This document shows, in pieces, positions 44,780 through 54,040 of a stretch of DNA of 64,000 bases. The notes below the pieces were generated by a model. The model made no database searches, was not told the DNA's origin, and saw only the letters and a program-made list of their open reading frames with translations. The stretch is from NCBI RefSeq assembly GCF_013267595.1, contig NZ_CP054010.1, positions 1,240,001-1,304,000 on the forward strand, read 5' to 3'. Position numbers and translations under genes: made by a program. Position 1 is the stretch's first letter. Every line of letters begins with the position of its first letter. This DNA is from Prevotella melaninogenica. Its GTDB lineage: Bacteria; Bacteroidota; Bacteroidia; Bacteroidales; Bacteroidaceae.

Positions 44780-44811
44780 TTTGTTTAAAAAAGAAATGAT
44801 TTGTATCTTTG
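44780..44811 (+). promoter_or_regulatory. Promoter of the SemiSWEET gene
   Basis: TTTG (44780-44783), 20-bp spacer, TATCTTTG (44804-44811), close to the Bacteroidota consensus TTTG-N19-TAnnTTTG; 87 bp before the ATG. Confidence 0.65.
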
Positions 44812-44898
44812 TAGCGTTAAAATGAAATGTTAGATAGGTAAAGAAAAGATATAAACTAAATCTTTCTTGTATTCATAAACAAATAAAATCAGAATAAT

Positions 44899-45159
44899 AT
44901 GACAAAAGAAAAGTTCTTCACCTCTATGGGATGGATTGGTATGGTAACATCAGTTTTAATGTATGTATTCTACATTCCACAGATAGAAAACAACTTAGCA
45001 GGGCAGAAGGGAACCTTCATTCAGCCATTTATGGCAGGTGTAAACTGTACCTTATGGGTTGCTTACGGATTGTTCAAAGAGAAGCGTGACTGGCCTTTGG
45101 CGATTGCTAACACACCGGGTATCATCTTTGGTTTTGTAGCAGCTTTTACTGCATTGTAA
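44899..45159 (+). CDS. SemiSWEET sugar transporter
   Basis: 86 residues with three membrane helices (about 8-27, 40-58 and 66-84), the half-unit that dimerises to form a sugar uniporter. The PQ-loop signature is YIPQIENN (about 25-32), the extrusion-site asparagine/tryptophan region is NCTLWVAYG, and the third helix opens with the NTPGIIFG motif. Substrate is probably a mono- or disaccharide. Own promoter and terminator, single-gene transcript. Confidence 0.93.
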   Translation: MTKEKFFTSMGWIGMVTSVLMYVFYIPQIENNLAGQKGTFIQPFMAGVNCTLWVAYGLFKEKRDWPLAIANTPGIIFGFVAAFTAL

Positions 45160-45182
45160 GTCATAACAATATAAAATAAGCT

Positions 45183-45221
45183 TCCTCTTCATTCTTTCGT
45201 GTGAAGGGGATTTTTGTTTTT
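45183..45221 (+). terminator. Rho-independent terminator after the SemiSWEET gene
   Basis: TCCTCTTCA (45183-45191) pairs with TGAAGGGGA (45202-45210) with one G-U pair, followed immediately by a T-rich run. Confidence 0.75.
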
Positions 45222-45267
45222 AGGCTGAAAATCAGTAGAATTACATTGTTGTATGCAAAACTTTTAT

Positions 45268-45275
45268 TATCTTTG
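45268..45275 (+). promoter_or_regulatory. Candidate promoter of the lipoprotein pair
   Basis: TATCTTTG with an ATTG element 19 bp upstream (45245-45248), 48 bp before the first lipoprotein ATG. Confidence 0.55.
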
Positions 45276-45323
45276 GCGTAGCTAACAGCACCTATTTTCG
45301 AACACTACAAACGAACAACAACG

Positions 45324-45872
45324 ATGCGTATGAAACGATATCAAGTAGCTCTAACACTGCTCTTTCTCTCCTTTCTACTGACTGCCTGCAAGACAAAAAC
45401 AGTTGGTGGGCAGAAGGATTCGGGTGTCGCAGTAGGTCATTTTCCTGACCAGAGGGAACATCTAAAGGCGTTCAAGGACGACATTGTCATCATGAAATGT
45501 GAAGATTACGACTTCAACACGGCTCCAATAGGTATCGGAAATAAGTTCTTTACACTGTTGCGCGGATGGGTATATACCGATGGAGTCCTCTCTCATACCA
45601 TAACAAGTGAGGGACTGACAGAGGGTATCTTGGTGCAAGACTTCCCCAATTATGAGTTTTTGAAAGAATATGGTGGCTATTATGTTTCGGATAAACCTTA
45701 TATCAAGATGAAGCTTTATCGCACGAAGGATGCTGTTTGGTTTATGAATAAGCGGTACCCCATTGCACGAGAAAATGGTGATAGTATCTTCTCACCTTTA
45801 ATAAAAAGTGAGAACGGAAGGAGTCAATCTGTATGGATTTTTGTAGGGGATATTCCGTTGAAAAACAATTAA
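45324..45872 (+). CDS. Hypothetical lipoprotein
   Basis: 182 residues. The signal peptide ends in a lipobox (LLTAC, Cys near 22). No family recognised. The soluble part has several beta-strand-like stretches and alternates hydrophobic and charged residues (GIGNKFFTLLRGWVYTDG, YISDKPYIKMKLYRTKDAVW-like). The next lipoprotein starts 9 bp after its stop, so the two are co-expressed. A start at the third codon (second ATG) is equally possible. Confidence 0.65.
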   Translation: MRMKRYQVALTLLFLSFLLTACKTKTVGGQKDSGVAVGHFPDQREHLKAFKDDIVIMKCEDYDFNTAPIGIGNKFFTLLRGWVYTDGVLSHTITSEGLTEGILVQDFPNYEFLKEYGGYYVSDKPYIKMKLYRTKDAVWFMNKRYPIARENGDSIFSPLIKSENGRSQSVWIFVGDIPLKNN

Positions 45873-45881
45873 TCGAAGCGT

Positions 45882-46394
45882 ATGAAGACTATACTACTTA
45901 TCTTTTCTTGTCTCCTTCTATTCTGTTGCACAACAAAGACGCGAAAAGTAACAACCGTTCATTCTCCATATGATACTGTGTATGTCTACGCAAAGGATGA
46001 GACGGGGCAAAAGATATACAATGTTATTTCCGAGAAGGCGGTAACGGCTAATGGAGACTCATTGTTTGGTAAGATTAGGACAGAGGTTCCGAAGCAACTG
46101 AATGATAAGGAGTTTGAAGTCGCTAAAGCTGTCGTAAGGAAGTATATTCATAGGCATCAAGATGAGTTTCTTCCCTTTGACTGCTATTTTCAGCAATACT
46201 TAGGTTATAAGAAAGAGGGTGTTTTGATGGCGGATGTTGCTTTATTTTCATATTATAGAGTCATCTATCAAAAGGGTGTTGCTGGGATTACTCGTGAAGA
46301 CTATAGGGTGAAATTCAGGTTTCTGAAAGATCTTGGGAAGGAGCGTAAGAGGCTTATAATAAACTTGGATAAAGGAGTTATCGTAAATGAATAG
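45882..46394 (+). CDS. Hypothetical lipoprotein
   Basis: 170 residues. Signal peptide with a double cysteine (LLLFCCTTK; lipid attachment near residue 15-16). No family recognised. A charged, helix-rich middle (FEVAKAVVRKYIHRHQDEF) is followed by beta-like strands. Co-transcribed with the preceding lipoprotein by spacing. It ends just before copy 2 of the long-hairpin element. Confidence 0.62.
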   Translation: MKTILLIFSCLLLFCCTTKTRKVTTVHSPYDTVYVYAKDETGQKIYNVISEKAVTANGDSLFGKIRTEVPKQLNDKEFEVAKAVVRKYIHRHQDEFLPFDCYFQQYLGYKKEGVLMADVALFSYYRVIYQKGVAGITREDYRVKFRFLKDLGKERKRLIINLDKGVIVNE

Positions 46395-46414
46395 GACGAT
46401 TTTAAACACGTTAT

Positions 46415-46765
46415 ACTTATTTTTGGTTCTTCCGAAATATGGAGTGCTCAACTAAGCGTCTTATATAATAGGCACACAGAGTCACGGAGGGGACGGAGGT
46501 AAACGCAATGTCACGGAGGTGCCGACGGCACAACGAGCGACGGAGGTGTAGCCTACAGATTCTTGATAACTTTTGGGATAAATGCTTTGGGCATAAAGTA
46601 GCTAAAAAAGTGTGCAAACAACCTCCGTTGCTCTATGCACCGACGGTGCCTCCGTTACTTTCATTGCTTTACTTTGATATCCCTCCGTATTCTCCGTCCC
46701 TCCGTGTGACATTTCTTCAGAAACCTAACCTTAAGTAGCAAACCTTATCACTCTAAAGTCTTGAA
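46415..46765. repeat. Long-hairpin dispersed element, copy 2
   Basis: About 351 bp, the counterpart of 24622-24970, with the same left boundary (GTTCTTCCGAAAT) and right boundary (CAAACCTTATCACTC). Arms carry the same GACGGAGG/CCTCCGTC complementarity. It lies between convergent genes and reaches about 13 bp into the 3' end of the minus-strand lipoprotein gene. Confidence 0.8.
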
Positions 46766-47127
46766 TACCCTTTTTTTTGTCGCACAAAGCTAACTTCTTT
46801 GTCCTCGTACCATAACAAACCTTTGATAGTCAGTATGCTATCGTGTAACTCCATGACTTTACAGCGGTTAGTGTCATTCTCGTCATAGACTAAAAAAAGC
46901 GAGTCGTTCACAAAGTGGTAACTATTAAACCACTTGCAAGTGTCGCCTGCACCTGGGTCGAATGCAACAGTAGAATCCGTCACGTCGAGTGTTGGACGCA
47001 TACCAATGTTTGTCTTTTCCACACCAACCCAATTCCCTATAAATTCTTTAGGGTAAACGGGTCCATCGTTTCTGCCGCAAGCAGCGAGCAAAACAGACAA
47101 GAGAATAGAAAGTAAGTAGTATCTCAT
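46753..47127 (-). CDS. Small hypothetical lipoprotein
   Basis: 124 residues with a lipobox (LLAAC, Cys near residue 17). The rest reads as a small beta-barrel-like domain (FIGNWVGVEKTN, then SLFLVYDENDTNRCKVMEL, ILTIKGLLWYEDKEV), reminiscent of lipocalin-like lipoproteins of Bacteroidota, but I cannot name the family. Its last codons overlap the edge of the long-hairpin element, so the native C-terminus may have been altered by that insertion. Confidence 0.6.
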   Translation of the reverse strand: MRYYLLSILLSVLLAACGRNDGPVYPKEFIGNWVGVEKTNIGMRPTLDVTDSTVAFDPGAGDTCKWFNSYHFVNDSLFLVYDENDTNRCKVMELHDSILTIKGLLWYEDKEVSFVRQKKGYSRL

Positions 47128-47426
47128 ACCTCACGATTTTACCAATATCAACAATCAGGATAAGTGCATATGCCCTAAAAGGCTGACCAAAACAGAATTA
47201 TAGTCTATACCCCTTTTATGATATAAACGCCGTCACTATTATAAAATTGCTTTGTAGAATGTTTTTCTTTTGATGATTACAAAAGTCGTAAAACACTTCT
47301 TTAGTGTTTGAATTTTATTTACAAATTACACCCTTTTCGTTTGCAGTCTTAGAATTTTCTTTACAATAACCCACATTCTTACAGGAACTATAGAGGACTT
47401 AAAAGACAGAAGTATGCGAAAATCAA

Positions 47427-47850
47427 TCGTTCTCCTGTTACTCTGTCTTTCTTTTCTCCAGCTTACAAGCAACTCGTTAACTCGTCTACTCGTTACCTTG
47501 TCTACCAAATAATCGTTCTCCTGTTACTTTGTCTTTCAATTACCCTGTCTACAATTAACTCGTTAACTTCTCTTCTTGTTAACTTGTCAACTAAATAATC
47601 GTTCTCCTGTTACTTTGTCTTTCAATTACCCTGTCTGCAAGCAACTCGTTAACTTGTCTTCTCGTTAACTTGTCAACTAAAGAATCGTTCTTCCATTACT
47701 CTGTCTTTCAATTACCCTGTCTACAATTAACTCGTTAACTTGTCACCTAAATAATCGTTCTCCTGTTACTTTGTCTTTCATTTACTCTGTCTACAAGCAA
47801 CTCGTCAACTTGTCAACTCGTTAACTTGTCAACTAAATAAACGTTACTCT
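47427..47850. repeat. Tandem repeat array, about 86-bp unit
   Basis: Unit starts with TCGTTCTCCTGTTACTTTG recur at 47427, 47513, 47599, 47695, 47755 and (degenerate) 47841, giving spacings of 86, 86, 96, 60 and 86 bp. Inside are TCTTTCAATTACCCTGTCTAC and repeated TCGTTAACTTGTC blocks. Since 86 is not a multiple of three, no continuous reading frame exists. The rest of the 47128-47426 gap includes a TTAGAATTTTCTTTAC stretch shared with 55185-55202. The array ends at the permease stop codon. Confidence 0.85.
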
Positions 47851-48937
47851 ATCTTTTGTTCTTCTTATAACTCACTACCGTCCAAGTTCCCATAAAGAGA
47901 CCTATTCCCGAGAGGGCAAGCAGCTGATGAGCTATGCTACTGATGTTTCCACCACGGATGAATACTGTACGCATCGCCTCAATGAAGTAGCTCACAGGGT
48001 TGATATAAGTGGAAAGATAAGCAAAAGGTGGCATCGAACGTGTCGGGGTGAATAGTCCTGAGAGCAACAGGAGTATAACCATGAAGAACCACATCACGAA
48101 GATTGCCTGCTGCATGGTATCGGAGTAATTAGAAATAATCAGTCCAAAGGATGAGAAGAACAGTGCAAGCAACATCGAAAGGAGATAGATGAGGGCTATA
48201 TTCCCTACAGGGGTGATGTCGTAGAGAAGCCAAGATAACAACAGACAAACCGTCACGATGAAGAAAGCTATCATCCAATAAGGAATCAACTTCGAAAGTA
48301 TGAAAGTCCATTTGCTCACGGGTGTCACGTTTATCTGTTCAATTGTTCCCTTCTCTTTTTCGCTGACGATGTTAAGTGTTGGTAGGTAACCAGTTATCAT
48401 CATCATCACCATAGCCAACAGTGCAGGAATCATAAAAACCTTGAAGTTAAGATGTTTGTTGTAGAGATAAAGCGTGTCAATCTTTGACTTTATGGCTGTT
48501 GTAGAGGGCAAGACATTTGCAGAAACAATCTGAGAAAGGTATCCCGAACCCAGTGCTCCCTTTGTTCCATTGACAGCATTAGCCGCAATCAGGACCTGTG
48601 GAACACGTCCTGAGTTTAAATCACGGCTGTAGTTCTGGGGGATAACAACCACAACATCCGCCTCAGAATGTTCTATATTCTTGAGTGCTTGTGCGTAGGT
48701 AGGCTGCTGCCCATGGAAGATGAAGTATTTGTTTGCTTCTATCTCGTGTACTAATTGTTGTGAGAGGGTAGAGCGGTCGTTGTCGACAACATCCACAACA
48801 ATGTTCTTAACCTCCATATTCATTACCCACGGCATAACGCACATAATCATTATCGGGAAGGTAATGATAAGTCTTGGCAGAAAGGAGTTACGACGTATCT
48901 GGGTGAATTCCTTTCTTAGAAGATATTTTAGTATCAT
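47849..48937 (-). CDS. ABC-2 type transporter permease
   Basis: 362 residues. One N-terminal membrane segment (about 20-40), a large periplasmic domain (about 45-165) and five C-terminal segments (about 170-355): the YhhJ/YbhR-like ABC-2 layout. The conserved ...EKEKGTIEQINVTPV stretch (about 190-204) marks the coupling region. It works with the next permease and the double ATPase to move a substrate, possibly a drug or lipid, to the HlyD/TolC parts. Last gene of the five-gene operon, 6 bp after the preceding permease. Confidence 0.88.
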   Translation of the reverse strand: MILKYLLRKEFTQIRRNSFLPRLIITFPIMIMCVMPWVMNMEVKNIVVDVVDNDRSTLSQQLVHEIEANKYFIFHGQQPTYAQALKNIEHSEADVVVVIPQNYSRDLNSGRVPQVLIAANAVNGTKGALGSGYLSQIVSANVLPSTTAIKSKIDTLYLYNKHLNFKVFMIPALLAMVMMMITGYLPTLNIVSEKEKGTIEQINVTPVSKWTFILSKLIPYWMIAFFIVTVCLLLSWLLYDITPVGNIALIYLLSMLLALFFSSFGLIISNYSDTMQQAIFVMWFFMVILLLLSGLFTPTRSMPPFAYLSTYINPVSYFIEAMRTVFIRGGNISSIAHQLLALSGIGLFMGTWTVVSYKKNKR

Positions 48938-48943
48938 AGTTTT

Positions 48944-50002
48944 CTATTCTAATCGTTTGTTAAACTTAGCCAGTGCAAGCGACATCAAGGCTATGAGCAT
49001 ACTTATAAGTATGGACACTTCAAAGTAAACTTCTTCAATTCCGACACCCATAATCATCAGTTTACGCATCGCACTGATGTAATAACGAGTAGGGACAATG
49101 GCTGAGATGTATTGTAATATCTTCGGCATTGACTCTATTGGGAACATCATTCCAGAGAGCATAATGACAGGCATCATTAATAACATCGCTGATATGAGGA
49201 GGGCAACGAGTTGTGTCTCGGCTATTGTTGACACAAGGATTCCTAACGATAGCGCTAATAGGATGTAGATAGTTGAAACCACGTATATCCAGACCAAGGA
49301 ACCCTTTATGGGTACGCCTAATACGAAGGACGACATGAGTAAGATGATTGAAAGGATGGTGAAGGCAAGCACAAGATAGGGTACTAACTTCGCAACAATA
49401 ATCATTAAGGGCTTTGTTGGCGATACAAGCAGCACCTCCATGGTCCCTTTCTCCTTCTCACGGACTATGGAAATAGAGGTCATCATAGCACATACGAGCA
49501 TCAGCAACGTACCCATAATGGCAGGGACGAAGTTATAAGTAGACTTCATCCGAGGGTTGTAAAGTAGCTTTGTGTTCACCGCCTTTGCCTCTGTATTATT
49601 GATAACGGCATTGGCATAGATGGTCCATTGCTGTGCCATGTTGGGGTCTGCACCATCGACAATGAGTTGATAGCCCGACTTCTTACTTGCAAAATCCTGT
49701 GAAAAGACGATTGCCATGTCGGCTTTTTGGTCACGGATAGCTTTCTCGGCTTCATTAGGAGTCGTCACAACCTTTGTCAATGTGAAGTATTCAGAGGCTG
49801 CCAAGCGGTCAGCTACTTGCTGAGTGGCATTGTCAGCATTGCTCATTACGACAATAATGCGTACGTTTCGCACATCATTGGTGACGGCAAAACCAAAGAG
49901 AAGCATCATTACGATGGGCATACCAAACAGCATCAACATCGTGCGTTTGTCGCGAAGAATATGCTTGGTTTCCTTGATAACAAATGAAAAAAATGGGTTC
50001 AT
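48944..50002 (-). CDS. ABC-2 type transporter permease
   Basis: 352 residues, a paralog of the following permease with the same one-plus-five membrane layout. The VREKEKGTMEVLLVSPTKP coupling motif is near residue 178. The N-terminus (ETKHILRDKRTMLMLFGMP) is typical. Presumably forms a heterodimer with the 362-residue permease. Starts 33 bp after the ATPase stop. Confidence 0.88.
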   Translation of the reverse strand: MNPFFSFVIKETKHILRDKRTMLMLFGMPIVMMLLFGFAVTNDVRNVRIIVVMSNADNATQQVADRLAASEYFTLTKVVTTPNEAEKAIRDQKADMAIVFSQDFASKKSGYQLIVDGADPNMAQQWTIYANAVINNTEAKAVNTKLLYNPRMKSTYNFVPAIMGTLLMLVCAMMTSISIVREKEKGTMEVLLVSPTKPLMIIVAKLVPYLVLAFTILSIILLMSSFVLGVPIKGSLVWIYVVSTIYILLALSLGILVSTIAETQLVALLISAMLLMMPVIMLSGMMFPIESMPKILQYISAIVPTRYYISAMRKLMIMGVGIEEVYFEVSILISMLIALMSLALAKFNKRLE

Positions 50003-50035
50003 CTATAATTGTTTGTTTTAAATGGATAGGTAATC

Positions 50036-51514
50036 TTAATCTGAACTGCGCTTTGCTTGACGTGCCAGATAAGTAAATACATGGTCCATATCGGGTTGAT
50101 TGAGCGTCCGCTTTAGTTCGTCGGGTGTCCCCAAAGCCTTTATCTTACCGTCTACCATGATCGAAATACGGTCGCAATACTCAGCTTCATCCATATAGTG
50201 TGTGGTCACAAAGACCGTTATCCCTCGCCTTGCAGCATCATAGATAAGCTCCCAGAACTGGCGACGTGTGGCGGGATCGACGCCTCCTGTAGGTTCATCA
50301 AGGAACACAACACCAGGATTATGGAAGATACTTACAGAGAAAGCAAGCTTTTGTTTCCAGCCTAAAGGCAGGTTAGTTACCAACGTATTGCGGTGTTCTG
50401 AGAAGTTCAAACGTTCTAATAACGCATCCGTCTTACGGCGTATTTCGTCGTCTTTCATACCGTAGATACCAGCAAAAAGGCTGATGTTCTCGGCAACGGT
50501 GAGGTCATCATATAGCGAGAACTTCTGACTCATGTAGCCGATATGTCGTTTGATCTGCTCATATTCGGTACGGATATCAAACCCAACAACCCTTCCTGTG
50601 CCGTTAGTAGGCTGGTTGAGGCCCGTAAGCATGTGCATAGCGGTGGTCTTTCCGGCTCCGTTAGCACCGAGAAAACCGAAGATTTCGCCCTTCTTCACCG
50701 TAAAGGAGATATCGTCTACAGCGTGGAATGAACCGAAAGCCTTGATAAGATGTTCTACTTCAATGACCTTTTCAGCTTCTTTGTTTGTATCGTTAATCGC
50801 CTTATCGTTCGTTGTTCGTTCGATAGCTGGTGGGTTGAAGATGTCTTTAAATGCTGTAAGAATATCGTCAGCTGTGCCTATTCCTTGTACTACTCCTTCT
50901 GAAAGGAAGACTACTCGCTCGCAACTTCTCACCTCATCGAGGTAAGGCGTGGAGGCAACGATGGTTATCTCGCGCTCCTTCAGTTGGCTGAGAATCTCCC
51001 AAAACTCCTTTCGGCTGACTGGATCAACACCTGTTGTCGGCTCGTCAAGGAAGAGAACACTTGGCTGATGGACCAATGCACAGCAGAGTGCTAACTTCTG
51101 TTTCATACCGCCTGAGAGTGCTCCTGCCTTCCTATTCTTAAACTGTTCAATCTGTGAATAGATAGGTTTGATGGTATCATAGTTCTCTTCTACCGTTGTA
51201 TTGAAGAGCGTAGCAAAGAAGTTAATGTTCTCTTCTATTGTCAAATCCTGATAAAGTGAGAAACTTCCAGGCATATAACCGACCCGCTTACGTACCTCTT
51301 TCATCTGGCTGACCACGTCAAATCCGTCTACTGTAGCGGTTCCTGTCTTAGGCAAAAGCAGCGAACAAAGGATGCGAAACATAGAAGTCTTGCCAGCTCC
51401 GTCAGGTCCGATAAGACCGAATATCTCACCTTTATTCACCGAGAAGCTAACATCCTTCAATGCTTGTACCTTCCCGTAATACTTTGATATGTTGTTTACT
51501 TCTATTGCAGTCAT
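50036..51514 (-). CDS. ABC transporter ATPase with two nucleotide-binding domains
   Basis: 492 residues. NBD1 (about 1-230): Walker A GPDGAGKTS, signature LSGGMKQKLALC, Walker B VLFLDEP. NBD2 (about 245-480): Walker A GANGAGKTT, a degenerate signature LPLGWKQKLAFS, Walker B VVFLDEP. This is the YbhF/RbbA-like fused form that drives ABC-2 drug exporters. Keeping both NBDs on one chain fits the two different permeases encoded next. It follows the HlyD gene by 15 bp. Confidence 0.93.
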   Translation of the reverse strand: MTAIEVNNISKYYGKVQALKDVSFSVNKGEIFGLIGPDGAGKTSMFRILCSLLLPKTGTATVDGFDVVSQMKEVRKRVGYMPGSFSLYQDLTIEENINFFATLFNTTVEENYDTIKPIYSQIEQFKNRKAGALSGGMKQKLALCCALVHQPSVLFLDEPTTGVDPVSRKEFWEILSQLKEREITIVASTPYLDEVRSCERVVFLSEGVVQGIGTADDILTAFKDIFNPPAIERTTNDKAINDTNKEAEKVIEVEHLIKAFGSFHAVDDISFTVKKGEIFGFLGANGAGKTTAMHMLTGLNQPTNGTGRVVGFDIRTEYEQIKRHIGYMSQKFSLYDDLTVAENISLFAGIYGMKDDEIRRKTDALLERLNFSEHRNTLVTNLPLGWKQKLAFSVSIFHNPGVVFLDEPTGGVDPATRRQFWELIYDAARRGITVFVTTHYMDEAEYCDRISIMVDGKIKALGTPDELKRTLNQPDMDHVFTYLARQAKRSSD

Positions 51515-51529
51515 CGTTTATTTCTTGCT

Positions 51530-52546
51530 TTAAAACTTCACTTCGCCATACATTCCAATCTTTGCATAACCATCGTTTTGGAACTGTATCTTGATAGCAT
51601 AGACCAAGTCGGCACGTTCATCATCGGTGACAATACTCTTTGGAGTGAACTCTGAGCGACTTGAAATCCATGTAACGACACCATCATATTGCTTTTTCTC
51701 GCCGCCACCATAGTCTGCTATCACCTTTACCTTTTGTCCTAACTTGACGTTTTTAAGCTGTTCAGAGGTGATATATGCGCGTAAGTACATACGCTTGGTG
51801 TCTGCAATTTTGAACAAAGGCTTGCCTACAGAGACAAATTCTCCTTGTTCAACATACTTCTCTAAGACTGTTCCTGTGAGCGGACTCTTCACAAAGGTGT
51901 GAGCAATTTGGTCGTCAATCTGGGCTTGCTGATTGCGAACTCCCGCCTGCTGTGCGCTTACTCCGGTCTGCTGTGAGCTTATTCCGTCCATTTGAGCAGC
52001 CAAACCCTTATTCTGTTCGGCTAAAGATGTATTCTGACTGGCAATCTGTTCCTGCGTAGCTACGAGTTGTTTCTGTAGTACTTGTATCTGATAATCAATG
52101 TCATCAACCTGTTTACGTGGCACAGCACCGTCTTTTAAGAGTTCAGAAAAGCGTTCACGCTCACGTTGCTGATTAGCAATTTGTTGGCGAATAGATGCCA
52201 CCTGCTTCTCAAGGTCTAACTGTCTGCTTGCTGTTGCTTGTCTATTCGCCTCTAACTGACGTTTATTTGCCTCGAGTTGACTATGTGTTGCAGTTAGTTG
52301 TTCGTTGCTTGTAGCCAATTGTTCACGCTTTAATGAGAGTTGGCGGGAGTCAATCTGGCCAACTGTTAGTCCGTTGTTAAGCAGTTGTCCTTCAGCAATA
52401 TTGAAGCTTATCAGTTGACCAGTAGACTCCGCTGATACCGTTACTTCAGTTGCTTCGAATGTTCCTGTAGCATCATAATCCTTCTTATCTTTTCCGCAAG
52501 ATGCCATGATAATGGCAAGACTTGTTAATAAAACGATCTTTTTCAT
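51530..52546 (-). CDS. HlyD-family periplasmic adaptor lipoprotein
   Basis: 338 residues. The lipobox IMASC (Cys near 17) anchors it. A beta-barrel/lipoyl part flanks a long glutamine-rich coiled-coil hairpin (about 70-215), within which QQTGVSAQQAGVRNQQAQI is a run of near repeats. AHTFVKSPLTGTVLEKYVEQGEFV is the second lipoyl half. It bridges the inner-membrane ABC complex to the TolC-like channel. Located between tolC-like and ATPase genes with short gaps. Confidence 0.92.
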   Translation of the reverse strand: MKKIVLLTSLAIIMASCGKDKKDYDATGTFEATEVTVSAESTGQLISFNIAEGQLLNNGLTVGQIDSRQLSLKREQLATSNEQLTATHSQLEANKRQLEANRQATASRQLDLEKQVASIRQQIANQQRERERFSELLKDGAVPRKQVDDIDYQIQVLQKQLVATQEQIASQNTSLAEQNKGLAAQMDGISSQQTGVSAQQAGVRNQQAQIDDQIAHTFVKSPLTGTVLEKYVEQGEFVSVGKPLFKIADTKRMYLRAYITSEQLKNVKLGQKVKVIADYGGGEKKQYDGVVTWISSRSEFTPKSIVTDDERADLVYAIKIQFQNDGYAKIGMYGEVKF

Positions 52547-52565
52547 ATCCTTTGTTTGGTTGTTT

Positions 52566-53843
52566 TTATTCGTTGTTTGTATATTTCAAGTTATACATCT
52601 CTTTGAGCATATCAATCTCGTGGATGGTCTGTTGTGTCTTAGCTGCATTCTCATTGTTTATCTCTCGCAGCAAGCTAATGACGTCTATGATTCCGTGAGT
52701 AAGTTTTGATTCTGCTGCCTTACGTACATTCGTGCGCAATACGATGATTTCATCGTCGCTTTTCATCATTGTTTGATAACGATTGATATTCTCCGATTGC
52801 TGTATCTCCTCCAGTTTATTGTTGAAAAGAAATACTTCCCGAGCATTCTCTATCATTTCTTGTTGGGCGTTTAGCCTTGCTTTGTCGTTCTTATGCGTGT
52901 AGAGTGCACTTACATTCCATGACAATTTGACACCAACAATACCATTAAGACTCCACTTGCGATTCATCATATCCTCAAACATATTCAGTCCAGGATAGCC
53001 GTAAAAGCCTTGTGCAAAAAGTCCTAACTTGGGTCGTAGCTGTGTGTCTAAGGCCTTCTCCTTAGCTTCAGTAAGTTCTAATTGACTATTGTATAGGCGC
53101 ATCTCAGGACGTTTATTTACTAACGAAGCTATCTGGATAGGCTTAGGCTTCTGTGTATTGTTCACCTCGAAACCACAGAATACGCTTAACATACGCTGTA
53201 GCATTAGCTTTTGTTGCTTTAGATTCTCATTCTGTTGCTCTACGCTGAGTCGTTCTGCTCGCACATTGTCGAGGTCGCTTGTAGCAGCCGTACCGCCTTT
53301 TACCATGGCAGAAAGCTTTTTCTCACTTGACTGTAACAGGGCTTTTACATCCTCATTGAGTTGGATTTGTTCGTTCAGTAACAGCAATGAGAAATACATT
53401 TCATTGACACGTCGACGCACCTGATATAGATTTGTCTCCGTCTGTACCTCCTGTACTTTTCCCTCTTGCTGTGCAATGTTGCGTTGACTGCTAATAGCAC
53501 CGCCATCGTAGATTGTCTGCTGGAGGTCAACACCAATCTTATATTGATCCTTACGCAGTCCTCTCATATTGAGTCCCATCTGCTGATACATAGTCTGCAT
53601 GCTCTCTGGCCAAGCCGTAACAGCACTCTGGTAGGTTGCTTGCGCTGATGCCGTGAGTTGTGGAAGCCACCCTTTCTGAATGTTCTTAACCGTCAGTTGC
53701 GTTGTCTTAGCAATCAATCCATACTGCTTGATAAGAGGATAATTCTTCTCTGCTGCCTGCTGACACTCTTCCAATGTTTGTGCTCGACTAACGGAAGATA
53801 GCATTATTAAGGCAAGGCTTATCATTATTTTCTTCATATTCAT
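52566..53843 (-). CDS. TolC-family outer-membrane efflux channel
   Basis: 425 residues with a signal peptide (ending SRAQ near 21). Two long alpha-helical repeats with the outer-membrane efflux pattern (TLEECQQAAEKNYPLIKQY opening, repeated LTEAKEKALDTQLRPKLGLF region). It forms the outer channel for the efflux system. First gene of the operon; a TATCTTTG box and a 17-bp palindrome lie upstream. The ATG two codons later is an equally good start. Confidence 0.92.
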   Translation of the reverse strand: MNMKKIMISLALIMLSSVSRAQTLEECQQAAEKNYPLIKQYGLIAKTTQLTVKNIQKGWLPQLTASAQATYQSAVTAWPESMQTMYQQMGLNMRGLRKDQYKIGVDLQQTIYDGGAISSQRNIAQQEGKVQEVQTETNLYQVRRRVNEMYFSLLLLNEQIQLNEDVKALLQSSEKKLSAMVKGGTAATSDLDNVRAERLSVEQQNENLKQQKLMLQRMLSVFCGFEVNNTQKPKPIQIASLVNKRPEMRLYNSQLELTEAKEKALDTQLRPKLGLFAQGFYGYPGLNMFEDMMNRKWSLNGIVGVKLSWNVSALYTHKNDKARLNAQQEMIENAREVFLFNNKLEEIQQSENINRYQTMMKSDDEIIVLRTNVRKAAESKLTHGIIDVISLLREINNENAAKTQQTIHEIDMLKEMYNLKYTNNE

Positions 53844-53898
53844 ATCTTTATTTTAAGCTTATTTACTGTGGTTTAATCCCTTCTTTATCTGAACGATG

Positions 53899-53916
53899 CA
53901 AAGATATTATATCTTT
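53899..53916 (-). promoter_or_regulatory. Promoter and operator-like palindrome of the efflux operon
   Basis: TATCTTTG on the minus strand (53899-53906) overlaps the palindrome AAAGATAT-T-ATATCTTT (53900-53916). A regulator bound to the palindrome would cover the -7 box; the divergent AraC-type gene is the obvious candidate. Confidence 0.5.
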
Positions 53917-54004
53917 CTTGTTATCTGATTATCCAAAGATTAGATAAAATTGTCTTTTTGTACGATTGGTATTAAGATTATTCTTTATTTCATTAGAATA
54001 ATAG

Positions 54005-54012
54005 TAAATTTG
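54005..54012 (+). promoter_or_regulatory. Candidate promoter of the AraC-type regulator
   Basis: TAAATTTG, matching TAnnTTTG, 28 bp before the ATG at 54041. The -33 element is weak. Confidence 0.5.
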
Positions 54013-54040
54013 CAATTAAATCATACAAAAAGGACATTTT

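Noticed and set aside
47326..47508. 60-codon minus-strand frame at the tandem array
   Set aside because: It covers only the first array unit; the 86-bp period breaks the frame in later units, so coding is unlikely.
47427..47850. Possible CRISPR array
   Set aside because: Units are 60-96 bp and similar throughout, with no unique spacers and no cas genes nearby.
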